Shown here: positions 44,796 to 53,947 of the stretch, one piece after another
How positions within the stretch are numbered: position 1 is the stretch's first letter
Layout: each line of letters opens with the position of its first letter
Source of the DNA: JAQVEM01 sp964603595
GTDB taxonomy: Bacteria; Actinomycetota; Humimicrobiia; Humimicrobiales; Humimicrobiaceae
Assembly: GCA_964603595.1 (NCBI GenBank)
Contig: CAZRVN010000005.1
Span: 62,001-126,000, forward strand
Reading direction: 5' to 3'
Length of the DNA stretch: 64,000 nucleotides
Translations under genes and position numbers: made by a program
Notes under the pieces: model-generated
Databases searched by the model: none
The model's input: only the letters and a program-made list of their open reading frames with translations
What the model was told of the DNA's origin: nothing

Positions 44796-45761
44796 CTATT
44801 CTATTATTTCAAATTCTCCAAAAATATCTGGATGAAATGCCTTTGATAACATATCAAGCGCTGTGGTTAAATTCTGGCTGGGACGGGAAATTGGATTATC
44901 GGGTATTACATATACCCTGCCATTTCTTACTGCGGCAATGCTTGAAAATCTTTCATCCTCTGTTATTATAGAAGGGTCTGCAGCCAGACTCATTGGAGCA
45001 ACTATAATATCGGGATTTTTTTCTATTAGAGTTTCCACGCTGTATTCCGGCCATCCTGTAATATTATCTTCCGCTACTATATTTATTCCTCCCGCTTTTT
45101 TAATCAAATCATTGGTAAAAGTATCCATCCCGGCACTCATCAAAGGGTCATTCCATACTTCGTAAAAAACTTCAGGCTTGTCTTCATCACTTAAATCCTT
45201 GACCTTATTATAAATGCCGTCCACACTTTTTTTAAGCTCTTTTACAAGTTCCTCGCCCTCATCCTCAAGGCCGGTTAACTTGCTTATATTAGTTATTTCT
45301 TCATAAACACCTTCAATACCGCTTACACTTATAACCCTGTAAATATCAATTCCAAGTTCTTCTATTTTCTGGTAATCATCATCAGGGCCTCCATTCACTG
45401 CTATTAAGAGGTCAGGATCCAGTTCGGCAATTCTTTCTACATTTAGTCCAAAGGAATCTCCAACACCTTCAAAACCCTCTGCTAGCGGGTCACCACTTGC
45501 TACGCTGTAGTTGTCAACTTCAAGTACCTGTCCCATAGCTCCCAGACCACTTAAAATTTCCAGCGCACTTGGGGAAATAACCACTATCTTTTTAGCAGGG
45601 GAAGCCAGTTCAACTATTTTTCCTTCACCATCTGTTACCTCAATAGGTTCCGTTATTGCTTTTACTTCAATCTCACCTTTACACCCAGTCAAAAATGCTG
45701 GAACTGCTATAAGCAATAGAACAAGTGCTGCGCTTACAGCGTAAAGAAATTTCTTCATCAC
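44796..45761 (-). CDS. btuF: Corrinoid-binding lipoprotein (BtuF-like)
   Basis: A 321-residue class III binding lipoprotein with lipobox LTGC (Cys27). It shows the two lobes joined by a long helix: KKIVVISPSALEILSGLGAMGQVLEVDN, ERIAELDPDLLIAVNGG, and PEYSVETLIEKNPDIIVAP, ending DMLSKAFHPDIFGE. Typical TroA/BtuF fold. First gene after the cobalamin riboswitch, with AAAGGAGG-like sequence before the ATG, so cobalamin or cobinamide is the ligand by inference. Regulated by B12 through the leader. Confidence 0.92.
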   Translation of the reverse strand: MMKKFLYAVSAALVLLLIAVPAFLTGCKGEIEVKAITEPIEVTDGEGKIVELASPAKKIVVISPSALEILSGLGAMGQVLEVDNYSVASGDPLAEGFEGVGDSFGLNVERIAELDPDLLIAVNGGPDDDYQKIEELGIDIYRVISVSGIEGVYEEITNISKLTGLEDEGEELVKELKKSVDGIYNKVKDLSDEDKPEVFYEVWNDPLMSAGMDTFTNDLIKKAGGINIVAEDNITGWPEYSVETLIEKNPDIIVAPMSLAADPSIITEDERFSSIAAVRNGRVYVIPDNPISRPSQNLTTALDMLSKAFHPDIFGEFEIIE

Positions 45762-45789
45762 TTTTCCTCCTTTTTTTATTGTTTTTAAT

Positions 45790-45826
45790 AAGAAAACTCC
45801 CGGTCTCTTCAGCCGGGAGTTTTCTT
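45790..45826 (-). terminator. Intrinsic terminator of the cobalamin riboswitch
   Basis: A 14-base-pair perfect hairpin (arms 45790-45803 and 45813-45826, loop of nine) between the riboswitch and btuF, followed on the minus strand by a T-rich run. It is the expression platform that stops transcription when B12 is bound. Confidence 0.8.
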
Positions 45827-45869
45827 TTACAAATGAAAAATCCCCTCTTTCTACCGAAGAGAGAGAATT

Positions 45870-46010
45870 TAATAATTCACAGGTTTCCTGGCTTAAGGGA
45901 CTTTACTCTCTGCCTTCCCGGTAATTTTACCAGTGGCTTTAATATAGAGAGCACACACCCCATTACAGTGGCGGGACCGCTCCAGATTTTAACTGGATTC
46001 CCTGAATTAA
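45870..46010 (-). promoter_or_regulatory. Cobalamin riboswitch
   Basis: Minus-strand leader with the conserved core: AGGGAATCC and its partner, AGCGGTCCCGCCACTGTAAT, AAGCCACTGG (second GCCACTG), CCGGGAAGGCAGAGAG, and CCAGGAAACCTG, closed by a P1 pairing of TAATTCAGG with CCTGTGAATTA. It lies upstream of btuF. The rest of this 512-base gap up to 46273 shows no gene. Confidence 0.93.
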
Positions 46011-46273
46011 AAAATTATTAATTAAGCTATAAAATTACTTAATTAACTATCAATATACTTATTTTTTCAAAAAAACAAATCAAGCTTTGCTGTTTACACT
46101 ATACTATATTCTTCCTTGAAATAGCAACCAGAAATAGCTTCTAATTTAACTTAAAAGATGAAACTAATATAGCGCCTCTCCGTTTATATTTACATAAGTT
46201 ATATAAAATTCACGTTCATAAATGGCAATAGTGTTTTTTGATATTTATGTATTATTAACTTAGTCTCTTTTAA

Positions 46274-47035
46274 ATGACCGGAGAACTTATATACAAAATA
46301 TTTCTTGCTACTGTTTTTACAGCAGCAGTTATTGTTTTTATTTCCCTTCTTATCACTTCAGCACCCTATGGGCGCTATATCCGCAAAGGATGGGGACTAA
46401 CCATACGGGCCAAGCTCGGCTGGCTGATAATGGAATTTCCTGCCTTCTTTATAATGATTCTTATGTTTTTTATCGTAAAAAGACAAACAGATTTTATAGC
46501 AATAATATTTCTTTCTATGTGGACTATCCACTACTTCCACAGGACCTTTATATATCCATTTCTGATGAGGGGAGGGAATAAGAATTTCCCCGTACTTTTA
46601 ATAATTTTTGCTATTTTTTTCAATAATATAAACGGTTTTATTAACGGGTACTACCTTTTCTACCTTTCACCAGCTTATAACATTAACTGGCTTATCGATC
46701 CCCGCTTTATTGCCGGCTTTATGTTATTCTTTTCAGGCATGTTTATAAATTTACAATCCGACCACATTCTCAGAAACTTAAGGAAACCAGGAGAAGACAA
46801 CTATAAAATCCCCAGAGCAGGTTTATTTAAGTATATCTCCTGTCCAAACTACTTAGGTGAAATCATGGAATGGACTGGCTGGGCAGTTGCTACCTGGTCA
46901 ATTCCGGGGCTTGCCTTTGCCGTATTCACCACTGCTAACCTTGCACCGCGGGCATTTTCAAACCATAAGTGGTATGTTAATAGTTTTTCCGATTACCCTG
47001 AAAATAGAAAGGCCCTTATTCCTTTTATTTATTAA
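46274..47035 (+). CDS. Steroid 5-alpha-reductase-like membrane protein
   Basis: A 253-residue protein with about six hydrophobic segments and the C-terminal signature of the steroid 5-alpha-reductase family: GLFKYISCPNYLGEIMEWTGW, then NLAPRAFSNHKWYVNSF and the ending KALIPFIY. The family reduces C=C bonds of steroids, enoyl-CoAs or polyprenols with NADPH. Eukaryotic members are the best known. In bacteria with no steroids a lipid or polyprenol is more likely. Convergent with an SDR dehydrogenase gene. Substrate not known. Confidence 0.8.
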   Translation: MTGELIYKIFLATVFTAAVIVFISLLITSAPYGRYIRKGWGLTIRAKLGWLIMEFPAFFIMILMFFIVKRQTDFIAIIFLSMWTIHYFHRTFIYPFLMRGGNKNFPVLLIIFAIFFNNINGFINGYYLFYLSPAYNINWLIDPRFIAGFMLFFSGMFINLQSDHILRNLRKPGEDNYKIPRAGLFKYISCPNYLGEIMEWTGWAVATWSIPGLAFAVFTTANLAPRAFSNHKWYVNSFSDYPENRKALIPFIY

Positions 47036-47050
47036 CTTTTTTTAATAAAA

Positions 47051-48031
47051 CTATAAGATTTTATTTTCTTTAAGCCACCTAAAAGTATCTTTAATTGACT
47101 CCCTTATGGGCCGGGGATTATATCCCAGTTCCCTGCTTGCCTTATTGTGGCTTATATATGAATTGGACCGCAGGGTATTTATAGAGTAAAAGGTAAACCT
47201 TGGAGTTTTACGGGCTAATTTGTAATATAATGGAGAAACTATACCGGCAGCTCCTGCAAGCCATGTAGGAATTTTATATCTTGGTGGCTCCACTCCGCTG
47301 ACCTCAGATAACACCTCCATCATTTCATCCATGGTAATTCTCTCACCTGATAATATATAAAACTGCCCTTTCCCTCCTTTTTCAGCAGCTATTACAAGAC
47401 CTTCTGCAACATCCCGGACGTCAACAAAATCATAAGCCCCGCCTGTGGTTATTTTCATCTTACCTCTGATAAAGTCAATAAATGTCCTGGTTATAAGCGC
47501 CCCTCTAAAATCATAAGGCCCTAAAACTCCTGTAGGGCAGACCACTACCGAGTCCAGCCCATCGGAAGCTGCTCTTATTACCTCCAGACTGGCAGCAGCC
47601 TTTGACCTGTCATATTCGCCTCTCCTGCTGTTCACATCAAAAGGCACGCTCTCATCAATAACAGTTCCAGCAGGCGGTTCTTTTAAAGCGTGTATGGAAC
47701 TTGCGTAGACCAGTCGTCTTACTCCGCACTTAAGGCATGCACTTATAACATTAATTGTCCCCTCAAGATTATTACTGCGGATTAATTTTCTATCCCCTGG
47801 CATTATTGATATAACCCCTGCAAGATGATAAACAGTATCCACATTACTGAAAGCTTTTATCAATGAATCAATATCCAGTACATCCCCTACAACTTTTTCA
47901 ACATCCAGGCCTTCAATTGAAGATAGATCAGAGGTCCTGCGGACAAGTGCTCTTACTCTTCTGCTCTTCTCTAGCAGTGTCCTTACAAGTACATTTCCTA
48001 TACAGCCTGTTGCGCCGGTTACAATATCCAT
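47051..48031 (-). CDS. NAD(P)-dependent epimerase/dehydratase-type SDR
   Basis: A 326-residue extended short-chain dehydrogenase. It starts with the Rossmann motif VTGATGCIGNVLVRTL (GxxGxxG), HLAGVISI, and has the Ser-Tyr-Lys catalytic set (YASSIHAL; YDRSKAAAS). The sequence is close to the dihydroflavonol-4-reductase/HpnA group, which acts on sterols, hopanoids or flavonoid-like ketones. It is convergent with the steroid-5-alpha-reductase-like gene, so a shared lipid pathway is possible but unproven. Confidence 0.87.
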   Translation of the reverse strand: MDIVTGATGCIGNVLVRTLLEKSRRVRALVRRTSDLSSIEGLDVEKVVGDVLDIDSLIKAFSNVDTVYHLAGVISIMPGDRKLIRSNNLEGTINVISACLKCGVRRLVYASSIHALKEPPAGTVIDESVPFDVNSRRGEYDRSKAAASLEVIRAASDGLDSVVVCPTGVLGPYDFRGALITRTFIDFIRGKMKITTGGAYDFVDVRDVAEGLVIAAEKGGKGQFYILSGERITMDEMMEVLSEVSGVEPPRYKIPTWLAGAAGIVSPLYYKLARKTPRFTFYSINTLRSNSYISHNKASRELGYNPRPIRESIKDTFRWLKENKIL

Positions 48032-48108
48032 AAATTAATTTTCTTCAAATAATATTTTAATAGATTGCATAACAAACATTTCAAGAATAGCAGTATTGTT
48101 AAAGACAA

Positions 48109-48576
48109 TTATTTCTGTTTTTTTTCGGTTTCTTTCATCATGGAATTCATTACATCAGCCCGGGTAATTATTCCCGATAACTTATTATTATTATCAAGAA
48201 CAGGAACTCTATTGAGATTATTATTTATCATTATATTTACAACTTTACTAAGCGGTATATCTTCTTTAACGGTTTTAATTTTCTTTGACATAATTTCTTC
48301 AACCCGCGTTTCCAGATATTCCTTCGTACTTTTCGTATAGATCTCATAGCTATCAAGAAAAGCAAAGCCAAAAGACATCGGAAAAGGGAGACTGGACATC
48401 TTAACTATTATATCTGCCTCACAGGCCATTCCTACCAGATTATCTTTTTCATCAACCACAGGAGTACCGCTTATCCCATTTTTCAGAAGTAATTTAGTTA
48501 ATTGTCCTACTGTAGCATCCTTACTTATAGTAATAACCTTTTTTGTCATTACATCTTTAGCAAGTAACTCAGACAT
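48109..48576 (-). CDS. CBS-domain-pair protein
   Basis: A 155-residue cytoplasmic protein with two CBS domains: KDVMTKKVITISKDATVGQLTKLLLKNGISGTPVVD at the start, and a second ending in VDSGIITRADVM-like residues (KLSGIITRADVMNSMM). CBS pairs bind adenosine nucleotides and report energy state. Downstream of the cation/proton antiporter gene, on the same strand at about 70 bases, so it may regulate it. Strong TTTCTCC (GGAGAAA) precedes the ATG. Confidence 0.9.
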   Translation of the reverse strand: MSELLAKDVMTKKVITISKDATVGQLTKLLLKNGISGTPVVDEKDNLVGMACEADIIVKMSSLPFPMSFGFAFLDSYEIYTKSTKEYLETRVEEIMSKKIKTVKEDIPLSKVVNIMINNNLNRVPVLDNNNKLSGIITRADVMNSMMKETEKKQK

Positions 48577-48648
48577 TTTTTCTCCTTTGGTTTTTAAATA
48601 ACTAAAATAATTTAATCATAAGTTAAACTATAACAGTAGTCTCCATTT

Positions 48649-49896
48649 CTAATCTTTTTTGCCTGCTTCACCAACTTTAAAAATTGCATATCTGGTTAGA
48701 AATGGTGCAATTATTTCATTTATAATAACAGATGCAAGTATAGCATTTATCATTATATTGGAAATATCTGAAAATGCTGGATACTCTTTTATTAAAAGAG
48801 CAAGACCAATAGTCACACCTGCTATTGGAAACAGCCCAAAGCTCAGATACTTGGTTACTCCCGGAGGGGCATGGGAAATAGAGCCGCCCAGTCTAACTCC
48901 AACAAATTTACCTACAAATCTGGCCAGGGTTATAACCAGGGCAAGGATACCTGCTTCCTTTATTACACTAATATTAAAATGCGCCCCGGCAAGAGTAAAG
49001 AACATCGCAAAAATAATTACCTCCATATTATTTATAACACCAAACATATCTTTATTGTCGCTCATCCTGTTAACTACAACGAAGCCCATTATCATATTGG
49101 CTAAAATACTTGATAGCCCCAGTGCTTTAGACACTCCAACACACAGAAAGATAGCACCTGCTATTACTGCGAGAAGCTGCTGTTTCTTTTTTATAAAACG
49201 CCCTACATAAGAAAGGCCAAACCCAAGTACAACTCCCAAAAGTATTGAACCCAGAATATCTATAACAGGAGTCATTAACATTTTATACCAGGAAATATCC
49301 TGAAAACCTGTAATCAAAGAGCACGCAACATTCGAGCCAACAGCATAAGCTATAACAGCAAAAGCATCATCCAGGACAATTATAGCAAGTAGCGTAGTAG
49401 TAAAGGGCCCCATTGCTTTATATTCTCTGACTATTGCCAGGGATGCTGCAGGAGCAGTGGCACATGATATAGCACCAAGAACAATAGCCATTGGTAAATA
49501 ACTATAAAAAGAACCTGGATTACCAACGCCAACTTTAATAATAAAGGGGCCCAGAAACAATACCGATAAAGTTACAATCACCCATGCTCCCAGAGCTTCA
49601 AAAGGGGTAATAATAGCAATATTTTTTCCGATTTTTTTTAATTTCTTTAAGTATAGGCCCCCGCCTACAAGATATCCTATTATTCCTAAGCTAATATCGG
49701 TAATTATATCCAGGCCGCCATCAATTAATTCCCTGGGGATAATATGTGAAAGACTTATAATAATTCCAATAATAATATAACCGCTAATAGTAGGGAATTT
49801 AAATTTTCTGGCAGCAAAACCGCTGAAAATACCAATTATTACAATTATACCTACAGCCAGTATTGCATTAAATTCAAAGTCCCAGTCCATCTGCAC
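48649..49896 (-). CDS. CPA2-type cation/proton antiporter
   Basis: A 415-residue membrane protein with about twelve hydrophobic segments, of the KefB/NapA (CPA2) family. Motifs: AARKFKFPTISGYIIIGIIIS near the start, SCATAPAASLAIVREYKA, LDDAFAVIAYAVG with the paired Asp-Asp ion-binding residues, and FFTLAGAHFNI. No TrkA-N domain, so it is an antiporter rather than a channel. Adjacent CBS protein may sense nucleotides for it. Confidence 0.88.
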   Translation of the reverse strand: MQMDWDFEFNAILAVGIIVIIGIFSGFAARKFKFPTISGYIIIGIIISLSHIIPRELIDGGLDIITDISLGIIGYLVGGGLYLKKLKKIGKNIAIITPFEALGAWVIVTLSVLFLGPFIIKVGVGNPGSFYSYLPMAIVLGAISCATAPAASLAIVREYKAMGPFTTTLLAIIVLDDAFAVIAYAVGSNVACSLITGFQDISWYKMLMTPVIDILGSILLGVVLGFGLSYVGRFIKKKQQLLAVIAGAIFLCVGVSKALGLSSILANMIMGFVVVNRMSDNKDMFGVINNMEVIIFAMFFTLAGAHFNISVIKEAGILALVITLARFVGKFVGVRLGGSISHAPPGVTKYLSFGLFPIAGVTIGLALLIKEYPAFSDISNIMINAILASVIINEIIAPFLTRYAIFKVGEAGKKD

Positions 49897-50162
49897 ACTC
49901 CCCTATAACAGCCCATAATAATTTATAAATATTAACAATTTAGATATAAAACCTCATGGCAACAATGTGATATTCTAACCCTCTAAAAAATACTTTTCAA
50001 GAAATTTATTTATCTTAATTCACATATTAGTTCCATTAAGCACATCTATACTTCTACTACGCATGCAACAAATAATAGATTTGAAACCGGTTCTCTTTTT
50101 AAAATTCCATGGTCCTTTTATATACCAAAAAATTACATCAGCAGTAGTTTTAAAAAAGCTTA

Positions 50163-51455
50163 TTACTTTAAATTATAAAAGGCAGCCATTCCCGGATACT
50201 CTGCTTCACTTCCCAAATCCTCTTCAATACGGAGAAGCTGGTTATATTTACAAACCCTGTCTGTCCTTGAAGGAGCACCTGTTTTTATCTGTCCTGCATT
50301 TACTGCAACTGCGATATCAGAAATAGTAGTATCCTCTGTCTCACCTGACCGGTGCGAAACTACAGCAGTATAACCGGCTGTCTTTGCCATCTCAATCGCA
50401 TCCAGCGTCTCGGATAAAGTTCCTATCTGGTTTACTTTAATTAATATGGAATTTGCAACACCCATTTCCAGACCCTTATTGAGTCTTTTAGTATTTGTAA
50501 CAAAAAGGTCATCTCCTACAACCTGGATTTTACTGCCAATCTTTTCCGTCAGCTTTTTCCATCCATCCCAGTCTTCCTCGGCCATTCCGTCTTCTATTGA
50601 TATTATAGGGTATTTATCTACCAGTTCTTTATAATAATCCACCATTTCTGCTGAAGTGTAAATCTTACCTTCTCCTTTAAGATTATATTTTCCCTTTTCG
50701 TAGAATTCCGTAGAAGCAGGGTCCATAGCTATATATATATCTTTACCCGGTTTAAACCCAGCTTTTTCAATAGCCTTTATTATATACTTTATTGCATCCT
50801 CATTTGATTTCAGGTCAGGAGCAAATCCACCTTCATCACCCACTGCTGTGCTAAGCCCGTCTTTACCCAAAACACTTTTAAGACTGTGATATACCTCCGA
50901 GCTCATCCTTAAGGCCTCACTAAAAGTAGGAGCCCCAAGGGGCATTATCATAAATTCCTGCAGGTCAACACTATTATCAGCATGCTTGCCGCCATTTAAT
51001 ATATTCATCATAGGTGCAGGCAGTATATGGGCATTAACTCCTCCAAGATAAATATATAGAGGAATGTCAAGTGCAGCAGCAGATGCTTTTGCCACAGATA
51101 ATGATACTCCAAGTATAGCATTGGCTCCTAACTTTGACTTATTGTCCGTACCATCCAGGTCAATCATTGTTTTATCTATCTCACGCTGATAGATTGCATC
51201 CATTCCCTCCAGCTCGGGAGCAATAATGGAATCTACATTCTCTACTGCTTTCTGTATACCCTTACCCATGTAGCGTTTTTTATCACCGTCTCTTAATTCT
51301 ACTGCTTCAAATGCTCCCGTAGAAGCACCGGAAGGTATTGATGCCCTTCCAATCATTCCGCAATCAAGAACCGTTTCAACCTCAATAGTAGGGTTTCCTC
51401 TTGAATCCAGAATTTCTCTTGCAAAAATCCCTGCAATTTCAGTTCCATTATTCAT
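50163..51455 (-). CDS. eno: Enolase
   Basis: A 430-residue enzyme interconverting 2-phosphoglycerate and phosphoenolpyruvate. Motifs: AREILDSRGNPTIEVE, SGASTGAFEAVELRDGD, GKHADNSVDLQEFMI, GDEGGFAPDL, SIEDGMAEEDWDGW, and the signature ILIKVNQIGTLSETL with the catalytic Lys, then SHRSGETEDT. I use the ATG at 51455, preceded by AAGGAAGAG; an upstream ATG at 51488 would add 11 residues. A single-gene unit away from the mfd-mazG block, unlike in Mycobacterium. Confidence 0.97.
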   Translation of the reverse strand: MNNGTEIAGIFAREILDSRGNPTIEVETVLDCGMIGRASIPSGASTGAFEAVELRDGDKKRYMGKGIQKAVENVDSIIAPELEGMDAIYQREIDKTMIDLDGTDNKSKLGANAILGVSLSVAKASAAALDIPLYIYLGGVNAHILPAPMMNILNGGKHADNSVDLQEFMIMPLGAPTFSEALRMSSEVYHSLKSVLGKDGLSTAVGDEGGFAPDLKSNEDAIKYIIKAIEKAGFKPGKDIYIAMDPASTEFYEKGKYNLKGEGKIYTSAEMVDYYKELVDKYPIISIEDGMAEEDWDGWKKLTEKIGSKIQVVGDDLFVTNTKRLNKGLEMGVANSILIKVNQIGTLSETLDAIEMAKTAGYTAVVSHRSGETEDTTISDIAVAVNAGQIKTGAPSRTDRVCKYNQLLRIEEDLGSEAEYPGMAAFYNLK

Positions 51456-51738
51456 TGTTACTCTTCCTTTCCCATCTCTAATAACCATTTGTTTTATTTT
51501 ATTTTATTTTTGTATTTTTCCAGTAACGCTTATCGCTATTGATTATAACAATAACAAGGCTAAATTATTATATTAATTTTTTTTACATTTTAAAATTAAT
51601 TATTACGGTTCCTGTTTAAAAAATATATAAAATCTGGTTTAATAGTATCCAGTTTTTAATTATTTAAAACATAAGTATTTTAAGTAAATTTTAAATATAC
51701 ATCTAATATTTCTTATAATATATAGAAAGACAGGAGCA

Positions 51739-53166
51739 GTGATCAAGTTGTCAGGGAAAAAAATTAGCATAGCCAGTACTGTTACTATGATTATAATAGC
51801 AATAATAATGTTAACAAGTCTATCTTCATGTAAAAACCCTGCCAGTATCTCAGAAACAGTGGATACATTTAAAGTCACCAGGGGTGATATAACTCAAACC
51901 ATAAGTACTACAGGTTATGTTGATAGTGCCGAGAAGAACGATTATTCCATTCCTATTTCAGGTGAAGTGCTATATGCACTCGAAAAAGGAGATATTTTTA
52001 GTAAAGGCGATACGCTTATAGAAGTAGATAACAGCCAGCAGGAGCTCCTAATAGCCCAGGCAGAAGAGAACCTTAATTCAGCCAAATATTCCCTGGAAAC
52101 TGCCAGGATAAATTACCAGCAGGCGCTTGATGCAAATCATATAGCAATACAGCTTTCGGAGATAAACACCGAGTTGGCAGAAATATCTGCCCATAATGCC
52201 TTCATAGCTTTAGAAAATGCAAACAATATAGCCAATAAATCAAAAGAAAGTGCTGCCCTGGCCTTAGAAAATGCTGAAACTATTCTTGCAGAAGCAAAGA
52301 ACGAACCTCTTCTCACAGACACCCAGATTGCACAGTATGAAGCCAACGTGGAAACTGCACGGGCAAGCTACCAGTCTGCCCTGGCCCAGGGTACATCTTC
52401 ATCAAAATCTGCAGAAGGTGCCTGGCAGCAGGCAGTCACAAGTGAGTCTTCCACTTACTGGTCAAATCTTTCCAGCACACAATCTGCTGCAAGCCAGATT
52501 GATATAGTAGCCAAAAATATAGCGCTTGCAGAATCACAGGTAAAATTATCAGAAATAAATCTGGAGCTGGCCAGACTTGATACAGATAAAAATATAATCT
52601 ATGCGCCCTATGACGGAACAGTATTTTCCTTGACTTATAAAGAAGGACAGAATGCCACCCCCGGGGTGAATGCAATCTCTGTAATAAGCAATGATTTTAT
52701 AATAAAAGCAGATGTAAATGAAATTGATGCAGTTAATATTGAAGAGGGCCAGGATACAGATATAACCCTTGATGCTTATTATGAAGATAAATTTAGCGGT
52801 AAAATAATAGAGATTTCTCTAATATCCACCAATGTAGGAGGAGTGGTCTCTTTTGAACTCACAGTAAAGCCGGAGACCGAAAATGCTCCCCGGTTCTTAT
52901 ACGGCCTCTCTGCAAGTCTGGATATTACTACTTCCGGAATTAAAGATGTCCTGTATGTCCCAGTAGAGTCCGTCTATGAAGAGGATGAAAAAACATATGT
53001 TGATTTTATTACCGCAGATGGGAATATAGAAAAAAAAGAAGTTACTACCGGAACTTTTAATTATGATTTTATTGAAATAAAATCGGGACTGACCGAAGGA
53101 GACGAAATCCTGGTCTCCCCGGTTAACTACAACACTGCTCAAAATCTTAACCTTCAAATTAACTAA
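51739..53166 (+). CDS. MacA/HlyD-type efflux adaptor lipoprotein
   Basis: A 475-residue periplasmic-adaptor family protein with a hydrophobic N-terminus ending in a lipobox (LSSC, Cys31). It has a lipoyl/barrel-sandwich domain split by an Ala/Glu/Gln-rich coiled coil (about residues 105-260; YEANVETARASYQSALAQG), then IIYAPYDGTVFSL, and beta-barrel and membrane-proximal domains. The start is GTG, with AGGAG only two bases away; the TTG at 51748 is an alternative. It sits five bases before macB-type ATPase and then permease genes, so it is the adaptor of a MacAB-like exporter. Confidence 0.9.
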   Translation: MIKLSGKKISIASTVTMIIIAIIMLTSLSSCKNPASISETVDTFKVTRGDITQTISTTGYVDSAEKNDYSIPISGEVLYALEKGDIFSKGDTLIEVDNSQQELLIAQAEENLNSAKYSLETARINYQQALDANHIAIQLSEINTELAEISAHNAFIALENANNIANKSKESAALALENAETILAEAKNEPLLTDTQIAQYEANVETARASYQSALAQGTSSSKSAEGAWQQAVTSESSTYWSNLSSTQSAASQIDIVAKNIALAESQVKLSEINLELARLDTDKNIIYAPYDGTVFSLTYKEGQNATPGVNAISVISNDFIIKADVNEIDAVNIEEGQDTDITLDAYYEDKFSGKIIEISLISTNVGGVVSFELTVKPETENAPRFLYGLSASLDITTSGIKDVLYVPVESVYEEDEKTYVDFITADGNIEKKEVTTGTFNYDFIEIKSGLTEGDEILVSPVNYNTAQNLNLQIN

Positions 53167-53170
53167 AAAA

Positions 53171-53932
53171 ATGATAACCAATAATATTCTTATAAAAACA
53201 ACCGATGTTACAAAAATTTACAGGCTGGGAGATATTAAAGTTAATGCTCTGCGCGGTATAAACCTTGAAATAAAAGAGGGTGAATTTGTTGCAATAATGG
53301 GCCCCTCCGGTTCAGGAAAATCAACCCTTATGAATATTATTGGATGTCTTGATATATTAACTACAGGGCACTACTACCTGAATAATACCGATATAAGCAA
53401 GCTGGATGATAACCAGCTTGCAAATATAAGGAATAAAGAAGTTGGCTTTGTTTTCCAGACATTTAACCTTCTTTCCAGAACAAATATTTATGGTAATGTT
53501 GAACTTCCCATAATTTATTCTACAGAAAGAACCGTAAACAAAAAAAAGAAAATAATGGATGCTATAGAATCTGTGGGCCTGACGCGTCTGGTAAAACACA
53601 GGCCTAATGAACTTTCTGGAGGAGAGAAGCAAAGAGTGGCAATTGCAAGAGCCCTGGTTAACCAACCTTCAATAATACTTGCTGATGAGCCTACCGGAAA
53701 TCTGGACTCAAGAACAGGTGAAGAAATAATAGCCATCTTTCAAAAATTGAACAGGGAAGGTAGAACAATTATAATTGTTACCCATGAAATGGATATAGCA
53801 AAGCACACCCATAGAATCATTTATCTAAGAGACGGTATCATCCATGGGCAGGAAGAAGTAAAAAACCAGATATCAGCAGAAGACAAATTGAGCCAGATGC
53901 CAAAACTGGAAGAAAGATTAACGACAAACTAA
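53171..53932 (+). CDS. MacB/LolD-type ABC exporter ATPase
   Basis: A 253-residue ATPase with Walker A GPSGSGKSTLMN, the Q-loop FQTFNLLSRTNIY, signature LSGGEKQRVAIARAL, Walker B IILADEPTGNLDS and H-loop THE. It belongs to the MacB/LolD/SalX group. In Gram-negatives MacB is one polypeptide; here ATPase and permease are separate, as in Gram-positives. It is between the adaptor and permease genes with short gaps. Confidence 0.95.
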   Translation: MITNNILIKTTDVTKIYRLGDIKVNALRGINLEIKEGEFVAIMGPSGSGKSTLMNIIGCLDILTTGHYYLNNTDISKLDDNQLANIRNKEVGFVFQTFNLLSRTNIYGNVELPIIYSTERTVNKKKKIMDAIESVGLTRLVKHRPNELSGGEKQRVAIARALVNQPSIILADEPTGNLDSRTGEEIIAIFQKLNREGRTIIIVTHEMDIAKHTHRIIYLRDGIIHGQEEVKNQISAEDKLSQMPKLEERLTTN

Positions 53933-53947
53933 AGACTATTTTAAAAA

